Positions 1-8,727 of a stretch of 64,000 nucleotides of DNA are shown here, one piece after another (the first letter of the stretch is position 1; the number at the start of each line of letters is the position of its first letter). The notes under the pieces are model-generated. The model was not told the DNA's origin, ran no database searches, and saw only the letters and a program-made list of their open reading frames with translations. Both the position numbers and the translations under genes were made by a program. This stretch comes from Asticcacaulis currens (GTDB taxonomy: Bacteria; Pseudomonadota; Alphaproteobacteria; Caulobacterales; Caulobacteraceae): assembly GCF_028550395.1 (NCBI RefSeq), contig NZ_JAQQKW010000003.1, forward strand, positions 372,001-436,000, written 5' to 3'.

Positions 1-1724
1 GGACGCTGTGGATCTTCTTCAACGTCAGGGACGAGCGCAAAAAGAACATCTGGTACGCCACGGCGCTGGGCCTGACCGGCTTCCTGCACCCGTACATGCT
101 GTTCATGATGGCGGCCGTCTGGGGTGCCGACGTGCTGCGGATATTCGTCCCGGCGGCGAAGGCCATGGACCGTCCGCGCGTACTGCGCATCCTGCGCGAT
201 GCGGCGCTGGTCTTTATCTGCCCTCTGATCACGCTGGGGATTTCAGGGGCCTATTCCGGCTCCTCGGCCGAAGCGCGCGGTTTCGGCTTCTATTCGATGG
301 GGCTAGATGCGCCATTTAACCCGGTGCAGCCAGACTTCTCCTTCTTTATCAAGGCCCACCCGCAGGATATGGGGCAGTATTTCGAAGGCTATCAGTATAT
401 GGGCCTCGGCATTCTGGGCCTGTTGCTGGGCGCTCTGCTGCTCTATCAGATCACCTTCTCGGCCCGTCAGGCGCGTCCCTTTATCGACAGCGCCAAGCCG
501 CTAATCATCCCTTTTATCTGCCTGTTCGTCATCGCCGTGTCGCACCACGTTCAGTTCTACGACATCGTGCTGCTGAACCTGCCCCTGCCGAAATATCTGC
601 TGGAAAAGCTGGCCGTGCTGCGCGCCTCGGGCCGCTTCTTCTGGCCCATCGCCTATACCCTGATCCTGATTGCGCTGGTCATCGTCTATAAGTCGCGGCC
701 CAAGGTGATGAAGGTCGTCCTGCCGCTGGTCATCGTCGTGCAACTGATCGACCTTCAGGGCTTTGTCGTCGCCATGCGCAAGCAGACGGAACTGGCCACC
801 AGCAAGGTCATCTTCGATCAGGCCCCGGACCCCATCTGGGACAAGCTGATTTCCGGCGCCAAGGGTGTGGACTTCTACCCGGCGCAGGTACACCTGAACG
901 ATAAGCTGTTCTATGAGATCGCCTGGCGCGCCGTGTCGCAGCACCGCTACGTCAACACCATGTACATGGCGCGTGAAAACTATGAGCAGCGCGCCATCGA
1001 GCTGAAAGGCCGCGAAGCCTATCTAAACGGCAATATCAATAACGACAACCTGTACGTCTTCCTCAATCAGTGCATCGCGCCGGCCAATCTTCAGCCACTG
1101 ATGCGTGAAGTGGACGGCGTGTGGATCATCCCGCCGCAGTCGATGCGCAACCTGCCGCTGGCCCTGCCCGAATGGAAGCCGATCAAGGCGCGCATGGGCT
1201 TTGGCTATCTCAATCAGGGCTCGTGCCTGCTCGACAAGAACTGGGCAGCACCTGAGGCCGACGGGGCGTGGACACTAGGCAAACGCGCCGAGCTGGTCAT
1301 CCCCATTCAGGAGGTGCAGTTCGAAAACGATGCCCGGCCGGTCAAGCCGTCGATCCGTCTGGTCGCCAAGAGCTTCTTCCGCCCGATGACGGTCGATGTG
1401 CTGATCAACGGTCGCAAACGTGCCACCATGGAGCTGGAAAAAATCCGCTCCTATGAGGATATTCCCCTGCCGCCTTCGGTGTTCAACCGTCCCGACATGA
1501 AGGTCTCCTTCATCGTGCGTGACCCCCTGTCGCTCAAGGAGCTGGGCCGCGGGGATGATGAGCGCCAGTGGGGCATGAAGCTGTTCCGCCTGACCATCGA
1601 AGACGCGGCTGTGCGCGAGAAGGAAGAGGCGGAAAAGAAGGCGAAGATTGCCGAGGCACAGGCGGCGATAAAGGCGCAGCCGGCGGGCGTCACGGCCGGC
1701 CAGCAGGCACCACAGAAACCCTGA
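1..1724 (+). CDS. DUF6311-type membrane protein (5' truncated by window edge)
   Basis: The reading frame is open from the first bases of the window, so the N-terminus lies outside. What remains has several hydrophobic segments in its first ~260 residues, then a long soluble C-terminal part, and ends in a charged Lys/Glu/Ala-rich tail. The block FGFYSMGLDAPFNP, followed by FEGYQYMGLG, is repeated almost unchanged in the gene immediately downstream, so the two are tandem paralogues. I recognise the family as DUF6311, polytopic proteins of unknown function that may act in envelope glycan or lipid assembly; that role is inference. A strong intrinsic terminator follows the stop, so the gene is transcribed separately from its paralogue. 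Confidence 0.7.
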   Translation, partial: TLWIFFNVRDERKKNIWYATALGLTGFLHPYMLFMMAAVWGADVLRIFVPAAKAMDRPRVLRILRDAALVFICPLITLGISGAYSGSSAEARGFGFYSMGLDAPFNPVQPDFSFFIKAHPQDMGQYFEGYQYMGLGILGLLLGALLLYQITFSARQARPFIDSAKPLIIPFICLFVIAVSHHVQFYDIVLLNLPLPKYLLEKLAVLRASGRFFWPIAYTLILIALVIVYKSRPKVMKVVLPLVIVVQLIDLQGFVVAMRKQTELATSKVIFDQAPDPIWDKLISGAKGVDFYPAQVHLNDKLFYEIAWRAVSQHRYVNTMYMARENYEQRAIELKGREAYLNGNINNDNLYVFLNQCIAPANLQPLMREVDGVWIIPPQSMRNLPLALPEWKPIKARMGFGYLNQGSCLLDKNWAAPEADGAWTLGKRAELVIPIQEVQFENDARPVKPSIRLVAKSFFRPMTVDVLINGRKRATMELEKIRSYEDIPLPPSVFNRPDMKVSFIVRDPLSLKELGRGDDERQWGMKLFRLTIEDAAVREKEEAEKKAKIAEAQAAIKAQPAGVTAGQQAPQKP

Positions 1725-1735
1725 TTACCTGCGAA

Positions 1736-1761
1736 AAGCCCGGATTCGTCCGGGCTTTTTT
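1736..1761 (+). terminator. intrinsic terminator
   Basis: Perfect 9-bp stem AAGCCCGGA / TCCGGGCTT with a TTCG tetraloop, followed by a T run, 12 nt after the upstream stop codon. Confidence 0.9.
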
Positions 1762-1900
1762 CCTCACACCTGCTTGTTTTGAGAAAAGGCTCTCTTTAAA
1801 GTCGTTGCTGCCGAGGGGGCGGTCCTGTCCGGAAAAGACAAGACATGACGTGCATCACTGACTGCGCGCGTGCTTCCGTTTGACAGACCATGGGACCGAT

Positions 1901-4018
1901 ATGCCTGATAGTACCCAAACCTCCTATTATCGTCTGGCGCTCTTCGGCACGCCCGTTCTGCTGTTTCTGGTCTTCTTCAACCCTGCCATTCTGGACCCGA
2001 CCAATATCGGCTGGCTGATGCACGGCGACTGGGGGCAGCATTTTCTCGGCTGGCACGCCTACCGCAACGGGGCGGACGGTTTCAACCATCAGGACCTGCT
2101 GGCCCACCCCACAGGCCTCAGCATCCTCTATACGGACTCCAATCCCCTGTTTTCCCTGCCTCTGAAGCTGATCAGTCCGTTTCTGCCGGCAAACTTCCAG
2201 TTCATCGGACCGTGGTTCCTGCTGTGCCTGTGTCTGCACTACGTCTTCGCCCTGCGCCTGATGGAGCGGTATGCCCCCGGCGCATGGAGCGCGCTGGGCG
2301 GGGCGCTGCTGCTGTGTTTGCTGCCGACCCTTTATAATCGCATCGGCCACGATACGCTGTTTGCGCACTGGCTGATCCTGTGGTCGCTGTACATCTTCTT
2401 CGTCGTTGAGACGCCGCGCGGCAAGGCCACAGGCTGGGCGGCCAATCTGACCCTGGCATCGCTGATCCATCCCTATCTGCTGATCATGTGCCTGTTTATC
2501 TGGGCCGCCGATCAATGGCAGGCGGTGCAGCCCCTCCGCCGCACCCGCGATTTGAAAGCGCTCTCAGCGCTCGCCATCAGCGCCGTGATCAGCGCCGGTC
2601 TTTGCCTCACCGCCCTGTGGGCCGGAGGGGCGTTTTCGGGCACCAGCCCGGCGGGCGACGGTTTTGGCATCTATTCTATGGGACTGGATGGTCCGTTCAA
2701 TCCGTCCGGCCTGCCATCCTTCCTGTCCTTCCTGCCCAGACAGGAGGCGCGTCAGGGTTTCGAAGGCTTCCAGTATCTGGGGGCCGGGCTGCTGGTGCTG
2801 GTCGGTGCGGCGTGGTGGATGACCCGCCGGACGAAAACGCTGACGACGGACAGCACGCTCGACCCGGAGATATTCATTATAACTGAGCCACAAGGTCAGG
2901 ATACGCAGGCCGTGACCGCTCGGGCCTTCGATCGCGCCCGCACGCTGAAATGGGTGCTGATTGCGCTGAGCGTGCTGGCTGTTTCAACCAAGATACAGAT
3001 TTTCGGCAAAACTCTGATCGACATCCCCCTGCCGGAAGCCGTCGTCCCGGTTCTGGGTGTTATCCGCGCCTCAGGCCGCCTCTTCTGGCCGGTGGCCTAT
3101 ACGCTGATCTTCCTGAGCCTTCTCGTCCTCTATCGCTCGCCTAAACGGACTATATGGCTAGGCCTGATCGTCGGTCTTCAGATTCTCGACCTTGGGATCT
3201 TTGCCGGATACGTCAAGGGCCTGACGGCGCGAGCCTCGGATCGCACCATCGTCAGCATCGCCAAAAGCCCCCAATGGACCCAACTGATCGCCGCCAGTGC
3301 GCAGGTTAATTTCGTGCCGCCCGATCCGCACATCAATACAGATCGCTTTTATAACGTCGCCTATCGCGCCGTGTCCGCAAAGGTACCCGTCACCACCATG
3401 TACGGCGCCCGACCGGATATCCGGCAACAAAGGCTCGAAATGGAGGGCTATAGCCGCTTCCTGAAAGGCGAGGCGGCACCGGATCAGCTCTATGTCTATC
3501 TTAATCCCTGCCCGCCGCCCCCGGCTCTGCGTGCGCGCCTGCGTGAGCTTGACGGTTATTGGATTCTGCCGCCACTCAGAGCCGCCTCGGTCGGTCATGC
3601 ACCGGTCTATCCGACCTTGCCTCTGAATGCGATGCAGACGGTCGCCCGCGACAAGCCAACGGCCTGCGGATTCGGCGCGGACTGGGCCCTGCCGGAAGAA
3701 GCCGGCATCTGGACGCAGGGCAGCCGAGCCGTCTTCCTCCTGCCTACGGATATCGATGCAAGCGCCGCAAGACAGGTGCGCCTGACGCTCAATGCGCGCC
3801 GCCCGTCGCAGGTGACGGTCTCCATTAACGATAAGAAGGTGGCGACGCTGCTCCTGAGCAAAAAACCTTCGACCCACAGTCTGGCCGTACCGGCGGGCGC
3901 GTCCGGGCCGGTGCGGGTGTCGTTCGTCGTCAACGATCCTCCCGCCCCCGGCAAACCGGTGCCAGAGGACCTAAAGCGCCTGAAAATCTCCCAATGGGGG
4001 CTGTTTACCGCCCCTTGA
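1901..4018 (+). CDS. DUF6311-type polytopic membrane protein
   Basis: This ~705-aa protein begins with a hydrophobic segment (LALFGTPVLLFLVFFNP) followed by the motif NIGWLMHGDWGQHFLGWHAY, and has about ten membrane segments in its first ~430 residues. A soluble C-terminal region follows. It is a tandem paralogue of the truncated gene upstream: both carry FG(F/I)YSMGLD(A/G)PFNP and a second IRASGR(F/L)FWP(I/V)AYTLI block. An in-frame TTG 21 nt upstream (1880) would give a slightly longer form; the ATG is preferred because a GGGA sequence precedes it. The topology resembles lipid-linked sugar transferases, but no catalytic motif is clear to me, so function is unassigned. Confidence 0.75.
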   Translation: MPDSTQTSYYRLALFGTPVLLFLVFFNPAILDPTNIGWLMHGDWGQHFLGWHAYRNGADGFNHQDLLAHPTGLSILYTDSNPLFSLPLKLISPFLPANFQFIGPWFLLCLCLHYVFALRLMERYAPGAWSALGGALLLCLLPTLYNRIGHDTLFAHWLILWSLYIFFVVETPRGKATGWAANLTLASLIHPYLLIMCLFIWAADQWQAVQPLRRTRDLKALSALAISAVISAGLCLTALWAGGAFSGTSPAGDGFGIYSMGLDGPFNPSGLPSFLSFLPRQEARQGFEGFQYLGAGLLVLVGAAWWMTRRTKTLTTDSTLDPEIFIITEPQGQDTQAVTARAFDRARTLKWVLIALSVLAVSTKIQIFGKTLIDIPLPEAVVPVLGVIRASGRLFWPVAYTLIFLSLLVLYRSPKRTIWLGLIVGLQILDLGIFAGYVKGLTARASDRTIVSIAKSPQWTQLIAASAQVNFVPPDPHINTDRFYNVAYRAVSAKVPVTTMYGARPDIRQQRLEMEGYSRFLKGEAAPDQLYVYLNPCPPPPALRARLRELDGYWILPPLRAASVGHAPVYPTLPLNAMQTVARDKPTACGFGADWALPEEAGIWTQGSRAVFLLPTDIDASAARQVRLTLNARRPSQVTVSINDKKVATLLLSKKPSTHSLAVPAGASGPVRVSFVVNDPPAPGKPVPEDLKRLKISQWGLFTAP

Positions 4019-4339
4019 CCCCCTATTTGACAGCAACGGCCGAAGACGCTGAACGCATATGGCCGTTGAGACCTCGCGAACGTCTCACCTGCGCCACGGG
4101 CATGAGACATTCGCGAAACGAATACCCGGTGTCATTTTCAATGATACAAGGTATGAAACAAGATTTGTTTTTTCGCGCGTTTTGCGCTATGAAGCGTGCC
4201 CCGTCGTCCAAGGGTGCTCGTAAATAGCACCCGACGCGCGGCTTAAGTTCCAACACAGGTTTTCCGGCCGGTCGCAGGCGCCCTCGACCGTCGTCGGCTC
4301 TATTGTCTTTCACTCAGGGCGTTTCAGAAACAATCGCAC
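4019..4339. other. intergenic region upstream of greA
   Basis: About 320 bases without a convincing gene. It contains a short inverted repeat (GAGAC at 4067-4071 and GTCTC at 4081-4085), an AT-rich stretch around 4130-4180, and presumably the greA promoter. No terminator with a clear U-tract follows the DUF6311 gene here. Confidence 0.5.
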
Positions 4340-4813
4340 ATGGAAAAAGTGCCGATGACCGTCGCCGGCTATCAGAGCCTCGACGACGAACTCAAGCGTT
4401 TGAAGTCGGTAGAGCGTCCCGCCGTTATCGCTGCGATCGCCGAAGCGCGTTCGCATGGCGACCTGTCGGAAAACGCCGAGTATCACGCGGCCAAGGAACG
4501 TCAGGGCTGGATCGAGGGTCAGATCGCCGAGATCGAGGACAAGATCAGCCGCGCCCAGGTGATCGACGTTTCGAAGCTGTCCGGGAACCAGATCAAGTTC
4601 GGCGCGACCGTCACCGTGGTCGATGAGGACACCGAGGAAGAAGGCCGCTATCAGGTCGTCGGCGAACACGAAGCCGACGTCAAGGCGGGCCGTATCTCGC
4701 TCAGCTCGCCTTTGTCGCGCGCCATGATCGGCAAGGAAGTGGGCGACGTGGTGGAGGTCAACACCCCCGCCGGCGTCAAGGCCTACGAAATCCTCAAGGT
4801 CGAGTGGATTTAG
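4340..4813 (+). CDS. greA: transcription elongation factor GreA
   Basis: A 157-aa protein of normal GreA length. The N-terminal coiled coil (about residues 1-75) carries the family signature [14 protein letters not shown], with the acidic loop residues that enter the RNA polymerase secondary channel and stimulate cleavage of backtracked transcripts. The C-terminal FKBP-like domain (about 80-157) includes the typical [14 protein letters not shown] segment. It is transcribed alone and closed by a strong terminator. The start ATG gives MEKVPMT, which matches other family members. Confidence 0.97.
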   Translation: MEKVPMTVAGYQSLDDELKRLKSVERPAVIAAIAEARSHGDLSENAEYHAAKERQGWIEGQIAEIEDKISRAQVIDVSKLSGNQIKFGATVTVVDEDTEEEGRYQVVGEHEADVKAGRISLSSPLSRAMIGKEVGDVVEVNTPAGVKAYEILKVEWI

Positions 4814-4865
4814 TTCTCACCGCCCGACAGGCTGCGCCTGCCGGGTGATGGCACTCAATAAGGTC

Positions 4866-4908
4866 AAAGACTTGCTCGGGACGGCCCGTCGCAAGTCTTT
4901 GGCTTTTT
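4866..4908 (+). terminator. greA intrinsic terminator
   Basis: Perfect 10-bp inverted repeat AAAGACTTGC / GCAAGTCTTT with a 15-nt loop, followed by GGC and a run of six T. Confidence 0.85.
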
Positions 4909-4913
4909 TCATA

Positions 4914-4930
4914 CCTCGCCTTTGGCGAGG
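4914..4930 (+). promoter_or_regulatory. hairpin overlapping the Shine-Dalgarno region of the ELM1-type gene
   Basis: CCTCGCC and GGCGAGG form a perfect 7-bp stem with a 3-nt loop. The right arm overlaps GAGGAAGG, the likely ribosome binding site for the GTG at 4943. It could restrict translation initiation, or be a remnant of terminator structure. Confidence 0.45.
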
Positions 4931-4942
4931 AAGGTGTCCGCT

Positions 4943-5983
4943 GTGCTCAATGCACCCGTCACAACCGAAGAGTCGCTGAAGATTCCCTCGGACCGCCCGC
5001 TGATCGTCTGGGCGGTATCGGACGGGCGCGCCGGTATCCACAATCAGGTGCTGGGGCTGGCCGAAGCCATAGCGGCCCTCACCCCGACCCAGATCGTCGT
5101 CCGACACATCCGCTATCGCCGCCTGTTCGATCGCTGGCCCACTGCGCTGCGTTTGTGGCCCGATGTGATGCTGAAGCGCGATTCCGACCTCATCGGCCCG
5201 CCCTATCCCGACATCTGGATCGCCGCCGGACGCGCCACCCTGCCCCATTCCCTGCGGATGCGTCGTCGCTCTCAGGGCAAGACGTTGGTGGTCCAGCTTC
5301 AGGACCCGCGCGTGCCGTCCGGCCGCTTTGACATGGTCATTGCGCCGAAGCACGACGAGGTGAAGGGCGACAATGTCTTGCCGATTCTGGGCTCGACCCA
5401 TCGCATCACGCCGGAACGCCTCAGCCGTGAGGCCGTCCCGTGGGCCGAAAGCCTGTCGAAATTCGAAGGCCCGTTTGTCGCCGCGCTGATCGGCGGGCGC
5501 TCCAAAAGCCATGACATGTCTCCGGCGCGCGCCGAAACCCTCGTCCAGCAGATTCGCGCCGCCGTCAAAGGCAAGAAGGCCACCCTGCTGCTCAGCGTAT
5601 CGCGCCGTACCCCCGAAGCCGCCCGCGCCATCCTGACCGAGGGGCTGAAAGACCTCGACGGCATCATCTATGAGGGCAAGGGCGACAATCCTTATTTCGC
5701 CTTTCTCAACGCCGCCGACCACATTCTTGTCACCGAGGATTCCGTGAACATGGCCACCGAAGCCGCCGCCACGGGCAAGCCGGTGCACGTCCTGCCCATG
5801 GATGCGCGCGGTACAGGTGCGAAGTTCGGCCGCTTCCATCAGGGGCTTCAGGAATACGGTGCCGCCCGTCCATGGTCGGGCGAACTGCGCACGTGGAAAT
5901 ATACGCCGCTGAACGAGACGCATCGCGCCGCCGAAGCCTTACTCGCCCTGTATAATCAAACGCACCCAGACGAAAAACGTTAA
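4943..5983 (+). CDS. mitochondrial fission ELM1 family protein
   Basis: A ~346-aa soluble protein. It starts with VWAVSDGRAGIHNQ, the hallmark of the ELM1/DUF1022 family, and continues with DPRVPSGRFDMVIAPKHDEV and LVTEDSVNMATEAAATGKPVHV. The latter resembles the nucleotide-sugar binding part of GT-B glycosyltransferases. Alphaproteobacterial members are often annotated as putative nucleoside-diphosphate-sugar epimerases or glycosyltransferases; the substrate is unknown. The GTG at 4943 is chosen because GAGGAAGG lies 8 nt upstream; GTG 4934 and TTG 4922 are in-frame alternatives. It precedes trxB by about 80 nt and may share its transcript. Confidence 0.8.
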   Translation: MLNAPVTTEESLKIPSDRPLIVWAVSDGRAGIHNQVLGLAEAIAALTPTQIVVRHIRYRRLFDRWPTALRLWPDVMLKRDSDLIGPPYPDIWIAAGRATLPHSLRMRRRSQGKTLVVQLQDPRVPSGRFDMVIAPKHDEVKGDNVLPILGSTHRITPERLSREAVPWAESLSKFEGPFVAALIGGRSKSHDMSPARAETLVQQIRAAVKGKKATLLLSVSRRTPEAARAILTEGLKDLDGIIYEGKGDNPYFAFLNAADHILVTEDSVNMATEAAATGKPVHVLPMDARGTGAKFGRFHQGLQEYGAARPWSGELRTWKYTPLNETHRAAEALLALYNQTHPDEKR

Positions 5984-6066
5984 CAGCCTTTAACGGAGGG
6001 ATGACAAGGCGACAGCCGGTCATTATCTAAGGGGCCAGTTTACCCCAAGATAGAATCGAATCTCCA

Positions 6067-7053
6067 ATGACCACGCCCCGTACTGTTCGTTGTGCCATCA
6101 TCGGTTCCGGCCCGGCGGGCTGGACAGCGGCCATCTATGCCGCGCGGGGCCTGCTGCACCCAGTGGTGTTCACCGGCCCGCAGACGGGTGGTCAGCTCAC
6201 CATCACCACCGATGTCGAAAACTATCCGGGCTTTGCCGAGGTCATTCAGGGCCCGTGGCTGATGGATCAGATGAAGGCACAGGCCGAGCACATGGGCACC
6301 GAGGTCATCACCGACATCGTAGTCAAGGCCGACCTCAGCCAGCGGCCTTTCCGCCTCGAAACCGATGCCGGGAACGTCTATCTGGCCGAAACCGTCATCA
6401 TTTCGACCGGCGCTCAGGCCAAGTGGCTGGGCCTTGAGTCCGAAAAGACCTATCAGGGCTTCGGTGTGTCGGCCTGCGCCACCTGCGACGGTTTCTTCTA
6501 CCGCAACAAGACGGTGGCCGTGGTCGGCGGCGGCAATACGGCGGTCGAAGAGGCTCTGTTCCTCACCAAGTTCGCCTCAAAGGTCTATCTGATCCACCGC
6601 CGCGACTCGGTACGTTCGGAAAAGATTCTGGCCGAACGCATGTATTCGGAGCCGAAGATTCAGCCGGTATGGAATTCGGCCATCGACGAGATTCTGGGTG
6701 AAACCAATGAATTCGGCGGGGCCAGCGTTACCGGCGTGCGCTTGAAAAACGTCCATACGGGCGATACGCACGAACTGCCGCTGGACGGCGTGTTTATCGC
6801 CATCGGTCACGCACCGTCCTCACAATTGTTCCAGGGGCAGCTTGAAACCAATGCCGGCGGCTACCTGAAGGTCGAACCCGGCACGCCGAAGACCGCCATC
6901 AAGGGCGTCTTCGCGGCGGGCGATGTGACCGACGACGTGTACCGTCAGGCGGTAACGGCGGCCGGCATGGGCTGCATGGCGGCGCTGGAAGCCATCCGCC
7001 TGCTGGCCGAAGAGGACCACCACCGTCAGGACGCCAAGATCGGTGCGTGGTAA
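6067..7053 (+). CDS. trxB: thioredoxin-disulfide reductase
   Basis: A 328-aa flavoprotein that transfers electrons from NADPH through FAD to thioredoxin in the cytoplasm. Visible features: the FAD-binding GSGPAG at residues 13-18, the redox-active CATC near residue 138, the NADPH-binding GGGNTAVEEA, the HRRD segment that contacts the NADPH phosphate, and the C-terminal FAD motif FAAGDVTDDVYRQAVTAAG. Length and domain order are those of bacterial low-molecular-weight TrxB. No thioredoxin gene is adjacent. Confidence 0.97.
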   Translation: MTTPRTVRCAIIGSGPAGWTAAIYAARGLLHPVVFTGPQTGGQLTITTDVENYPGFAEVIQGPWLMDQMKAQAEHMGTEVITDIVVKADLSQRPFRLETDAGNVYLAETVIISTGAQAKWLGLESEKTYQGFGVSACATCDGFFYRNKTVAVVGGGNTAVEEALFLTKFASKVYLIHRRDSVRSEKILAERMYSEPKIQPVWNSAIDEILGETNEFGGASVTGVRLKNVHTGDTHELPLDGVFIAIGHAPSSQLFQGQLETNAGGYLKVEPGTPKTAIKGVFAAGDVTDDVYRQAVTAAGMGCMAALEAIRLLAEEDHHRQDAKIGAW

Positions 7054-7073
7054 AATTTGGCCGCAGATTCTAA

Positions 7074-7201
7074 CCACGAAAATCACGAAATCCGCTGTAT
7101 TGAAGCCTTGCGCGAAGCGCCCTTGATAGTCGCTCACAAACGAGGCTAACAGCCCTTCGGGCGAGGACCACCCGATGTTATGCATTTCGTGTTTTTCGTG
7201 G
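7074..7201. repeat. inverted-repeat element (MITE-like) between trxB and queD
   Basis: An 18-nt arm CCACGAAAATCACGAAAT (7074-7091) recurs in inverted orientation at 7184-7201 with one mismatch, enclosing ~92 nt that hold small internal palindromes (GCCCTTCGGGC at 7152-7162). The ACCACGAAAA-ACACGAAA type of arm is known from dispersed intergenic repeats of many bacteria. No coding potential is seen inside. Confidence 0.6.
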
Positions 7202-7283
7202 CCAATACTTCCAGATACGGCGCGTGATTTGACTCACGCGGGCTTTTGCGCTTTTAGCTGCCGCTCAAGAAAAGGCCCTTCCC

Positions 7284-7841
7284 GTGCAGATTCAGTTCAC
7301 CCGTCGTTTTTCCATGGCTCACCGGTTGCGCGCCGACCGTTCGTCGAAGTGCGCGACCCCGCACGGCCATAATGAATTCGTGCGCGTGACGCTGAAGGCC
7401 AAATCGCCGGACACGGTGAAGTGGGGGCAATCCAACTACGCCCAGAGCTTTGATGCGCTCAAGCGCGACTGGCATCGCTTTGTCGATGACGCGCTTGATC
7501 ACGCCTTTCAACTGGGGGCCGATGACCCGCTGATCGGCTTTTTTCAGGCGCATGAGCCCGATCTGCTGCCGCGTTTGCTGATCATTCCGGGCGACCCGAC
7601 GACCGAAGGGGTGGCGCTAGCCCTCTATCACAAGCTAAACGCCATCTTGTCCGCCAATGTGCCGGACTTTGCGTGCGTGCGCTTTGAAATCGAAGAAACC
7701 CCGACCAATACGGTCATACTGACGCCCGACGACCTCAGCCACGGCCCGCGTCTGGCCGACTGGTGCCATCGGGCCGATCTGTCGATCAACGATCTCCTGC
7801 CGCCCGATGTGTGGGGCCGAAAGGACAGCCCATGCCTCTGA
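7284..7841 (+). CDS. 6-pyruvoyl-tetrahydropterin synthase / QueD family protein
   Basis: A 185-aa T-fold protein. It has RFSMAHRL near the N-terminus, a catalytic-type Cys in KCATPHGHNE together with the HGH zinc ligands, DHAF in the middle, and EETPTNT near residue 137, which is the pterin-binding glutamate motif. QueD converts dihydroneopterin triphosphate to 6-carboxytetrahydropterin for queuosine synthesis. The protein is longer than typical QueD (~120 aa), with extra sequence in the middle, so a related pterin activity is possible. GTG start with AGAAAAGG about 8 nt upstream. It overlaps folB by 10 nt, so the two are translationally coupled and both act on pterins. Confidence 0.78.
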   Translation: MQIQFTRRFSMAHRLRADRSSKCATPHGHNEFVRVTLKAKSPDTVKWGQSNYAQSFDALKRDWHRFVDDALDHAFQLGADDPLIGFFQAHEPDLLPRLLIIPGDPTTEGVALALYHKLNAILSANVPDFACVRFEIEETPTNTVILTPDDLSHGPRLADWCHRADLSINDLLPPDVWGRKDSPCL

Positions 7842-8185
7842 TCAGCCGCCATGTCTTTGTCGAAGGGCTAAGGGTCGAAGCTGCCATCGGCGTCTATGAC
7901 TACGAACACGGCCGCACCCAGCCCCTGATCATCGACGCGGATATCCGCATCGGCCGGCATGAGATCAAGGGCCTGAAAGACACGCTGAATTACGAGATGG
8001 TCGGCAATCTGGCGCGCGACCTCATCGCGCGCGGCCATATCAAGCTGGTCGAAACCCTGGCCGAGGACCTGGCCGAGGCCGTGCTGGCCCTACCGCAGGC
8101 CGAAGAGGTGCGTATCCGCATCTCCAAGCCCGAAGCCCTGGCTGATGCTGACCGTTCCGGCTGCATCGTGGTGATAAGCAAGTGA
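7832..8185 (+). CDS. folB: dihydroneopterin aldolase
   Basis: A 117-aa protein of normal FolB length, catalysing dihydroneopterin cleavage to 6-hydroxymethyl-dihydropterin and glycolaldehyde in folate synthesis. Visible motifs: the N-terminal VFVEGLRVEAAIGVYDYEHG, the central TLNYEMVG, the VETLAEDLAEAVL helix with the conserved glutamate, and the C-terminal ISKPEAL. The ATG at 7832 lies inside the end of the upstream queD-like gene, and the stop overlaps the next GTG (GTGA), placing it in a tightly coupled four-gene operon. Confidence 0.92.
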   Translation: MPLISRHVFVEGLRVEAAIGVYDYEHGRTQPLIIDADIRIGRHEIKGLKDTLNYEMVGNLARDLIARGHIKLVETLAEDLAEAVLALPQAEEVRIRISKPEALADADRSGCIVVISK

Positions 8186-8727
8186 CACATAAGACGCATC
8201 TGGGTCTGATGGCCCGCTATAACCAGTGGATGAACGCCAGGCTGCTGGAGCTGATGGCCGCGCATCCCGACGCCGATTTCCACGCCGATACAGGGGCTTT
8301 TTTCGGTTCGGTGTGGGGGACGCTCAACCACCTGATCGTGGCGGACCTGATCTGGATGGGCCGTTTGAGCGGCCATACGAGCGGCAGCGCGCTGTCGGCC
8401 GCCAAGACCCTGCCGCAGCCAAAGGGCCTCAATGACGCGCTCTATAGCGAACTGAGCGCCTTCGCGCCGGTGCGCAGGGAACTGGATCATCTGTGGCTGA
8501 GCTATAGTGAGGGCCTGAGCGACGCCGATCTGGAAACCCCTGTCACCTATCGCCGCGTCAATGGCGATGCCCATACCAAGCCGCTGGGGCTGGTGCTGAG
8601 CCATGTTTTCAATCACCAAACCCACCACCGTGGGCAGATTACGACGCTTTTGTCGCAGATGGGGCTTGATATAGGCGTGACGGACGTGCTTGTTCTGGTA
8701 CCTGAACTCGATCCGGATATAAAATGA
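8182..8727 (+). CDS. DinB family protein
   Basis: A 181-aa four-helix-bundle protein of the DinB/YfiT type. The metal-binding histidines appear in LNHLIVADLIWMGRL (about residue 50) and HVFNHQTHHRGQ (about residues 142-152), the arrangement used by DinB-like metal-dependent transferases. The GTG start overlaps the folB stop and its own stop overlaps the next gene's ATG. The substrate is unknown; some family members use mycothiol or bacillithiol, but nothing here shows the thiol. The operon with pterin genes may only reflect co-transcription. Confidence 0.85.
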   Translation: MTHKTHLGLMARYNQWMNARLLELMAAHPDADFHADTGAFFGSVWGTLNHLIVADLIWMGRLSGHTSGSALSAAKTLPQPKGLNDALYSELSAFAPVRRELDHLWLSYSEGLSDADLETPVTYRRVNGDAHTKPLGLVLSHVFNHQTHHRGQITTLLSQMGLDIGVTDVLVLVPELDPDIK

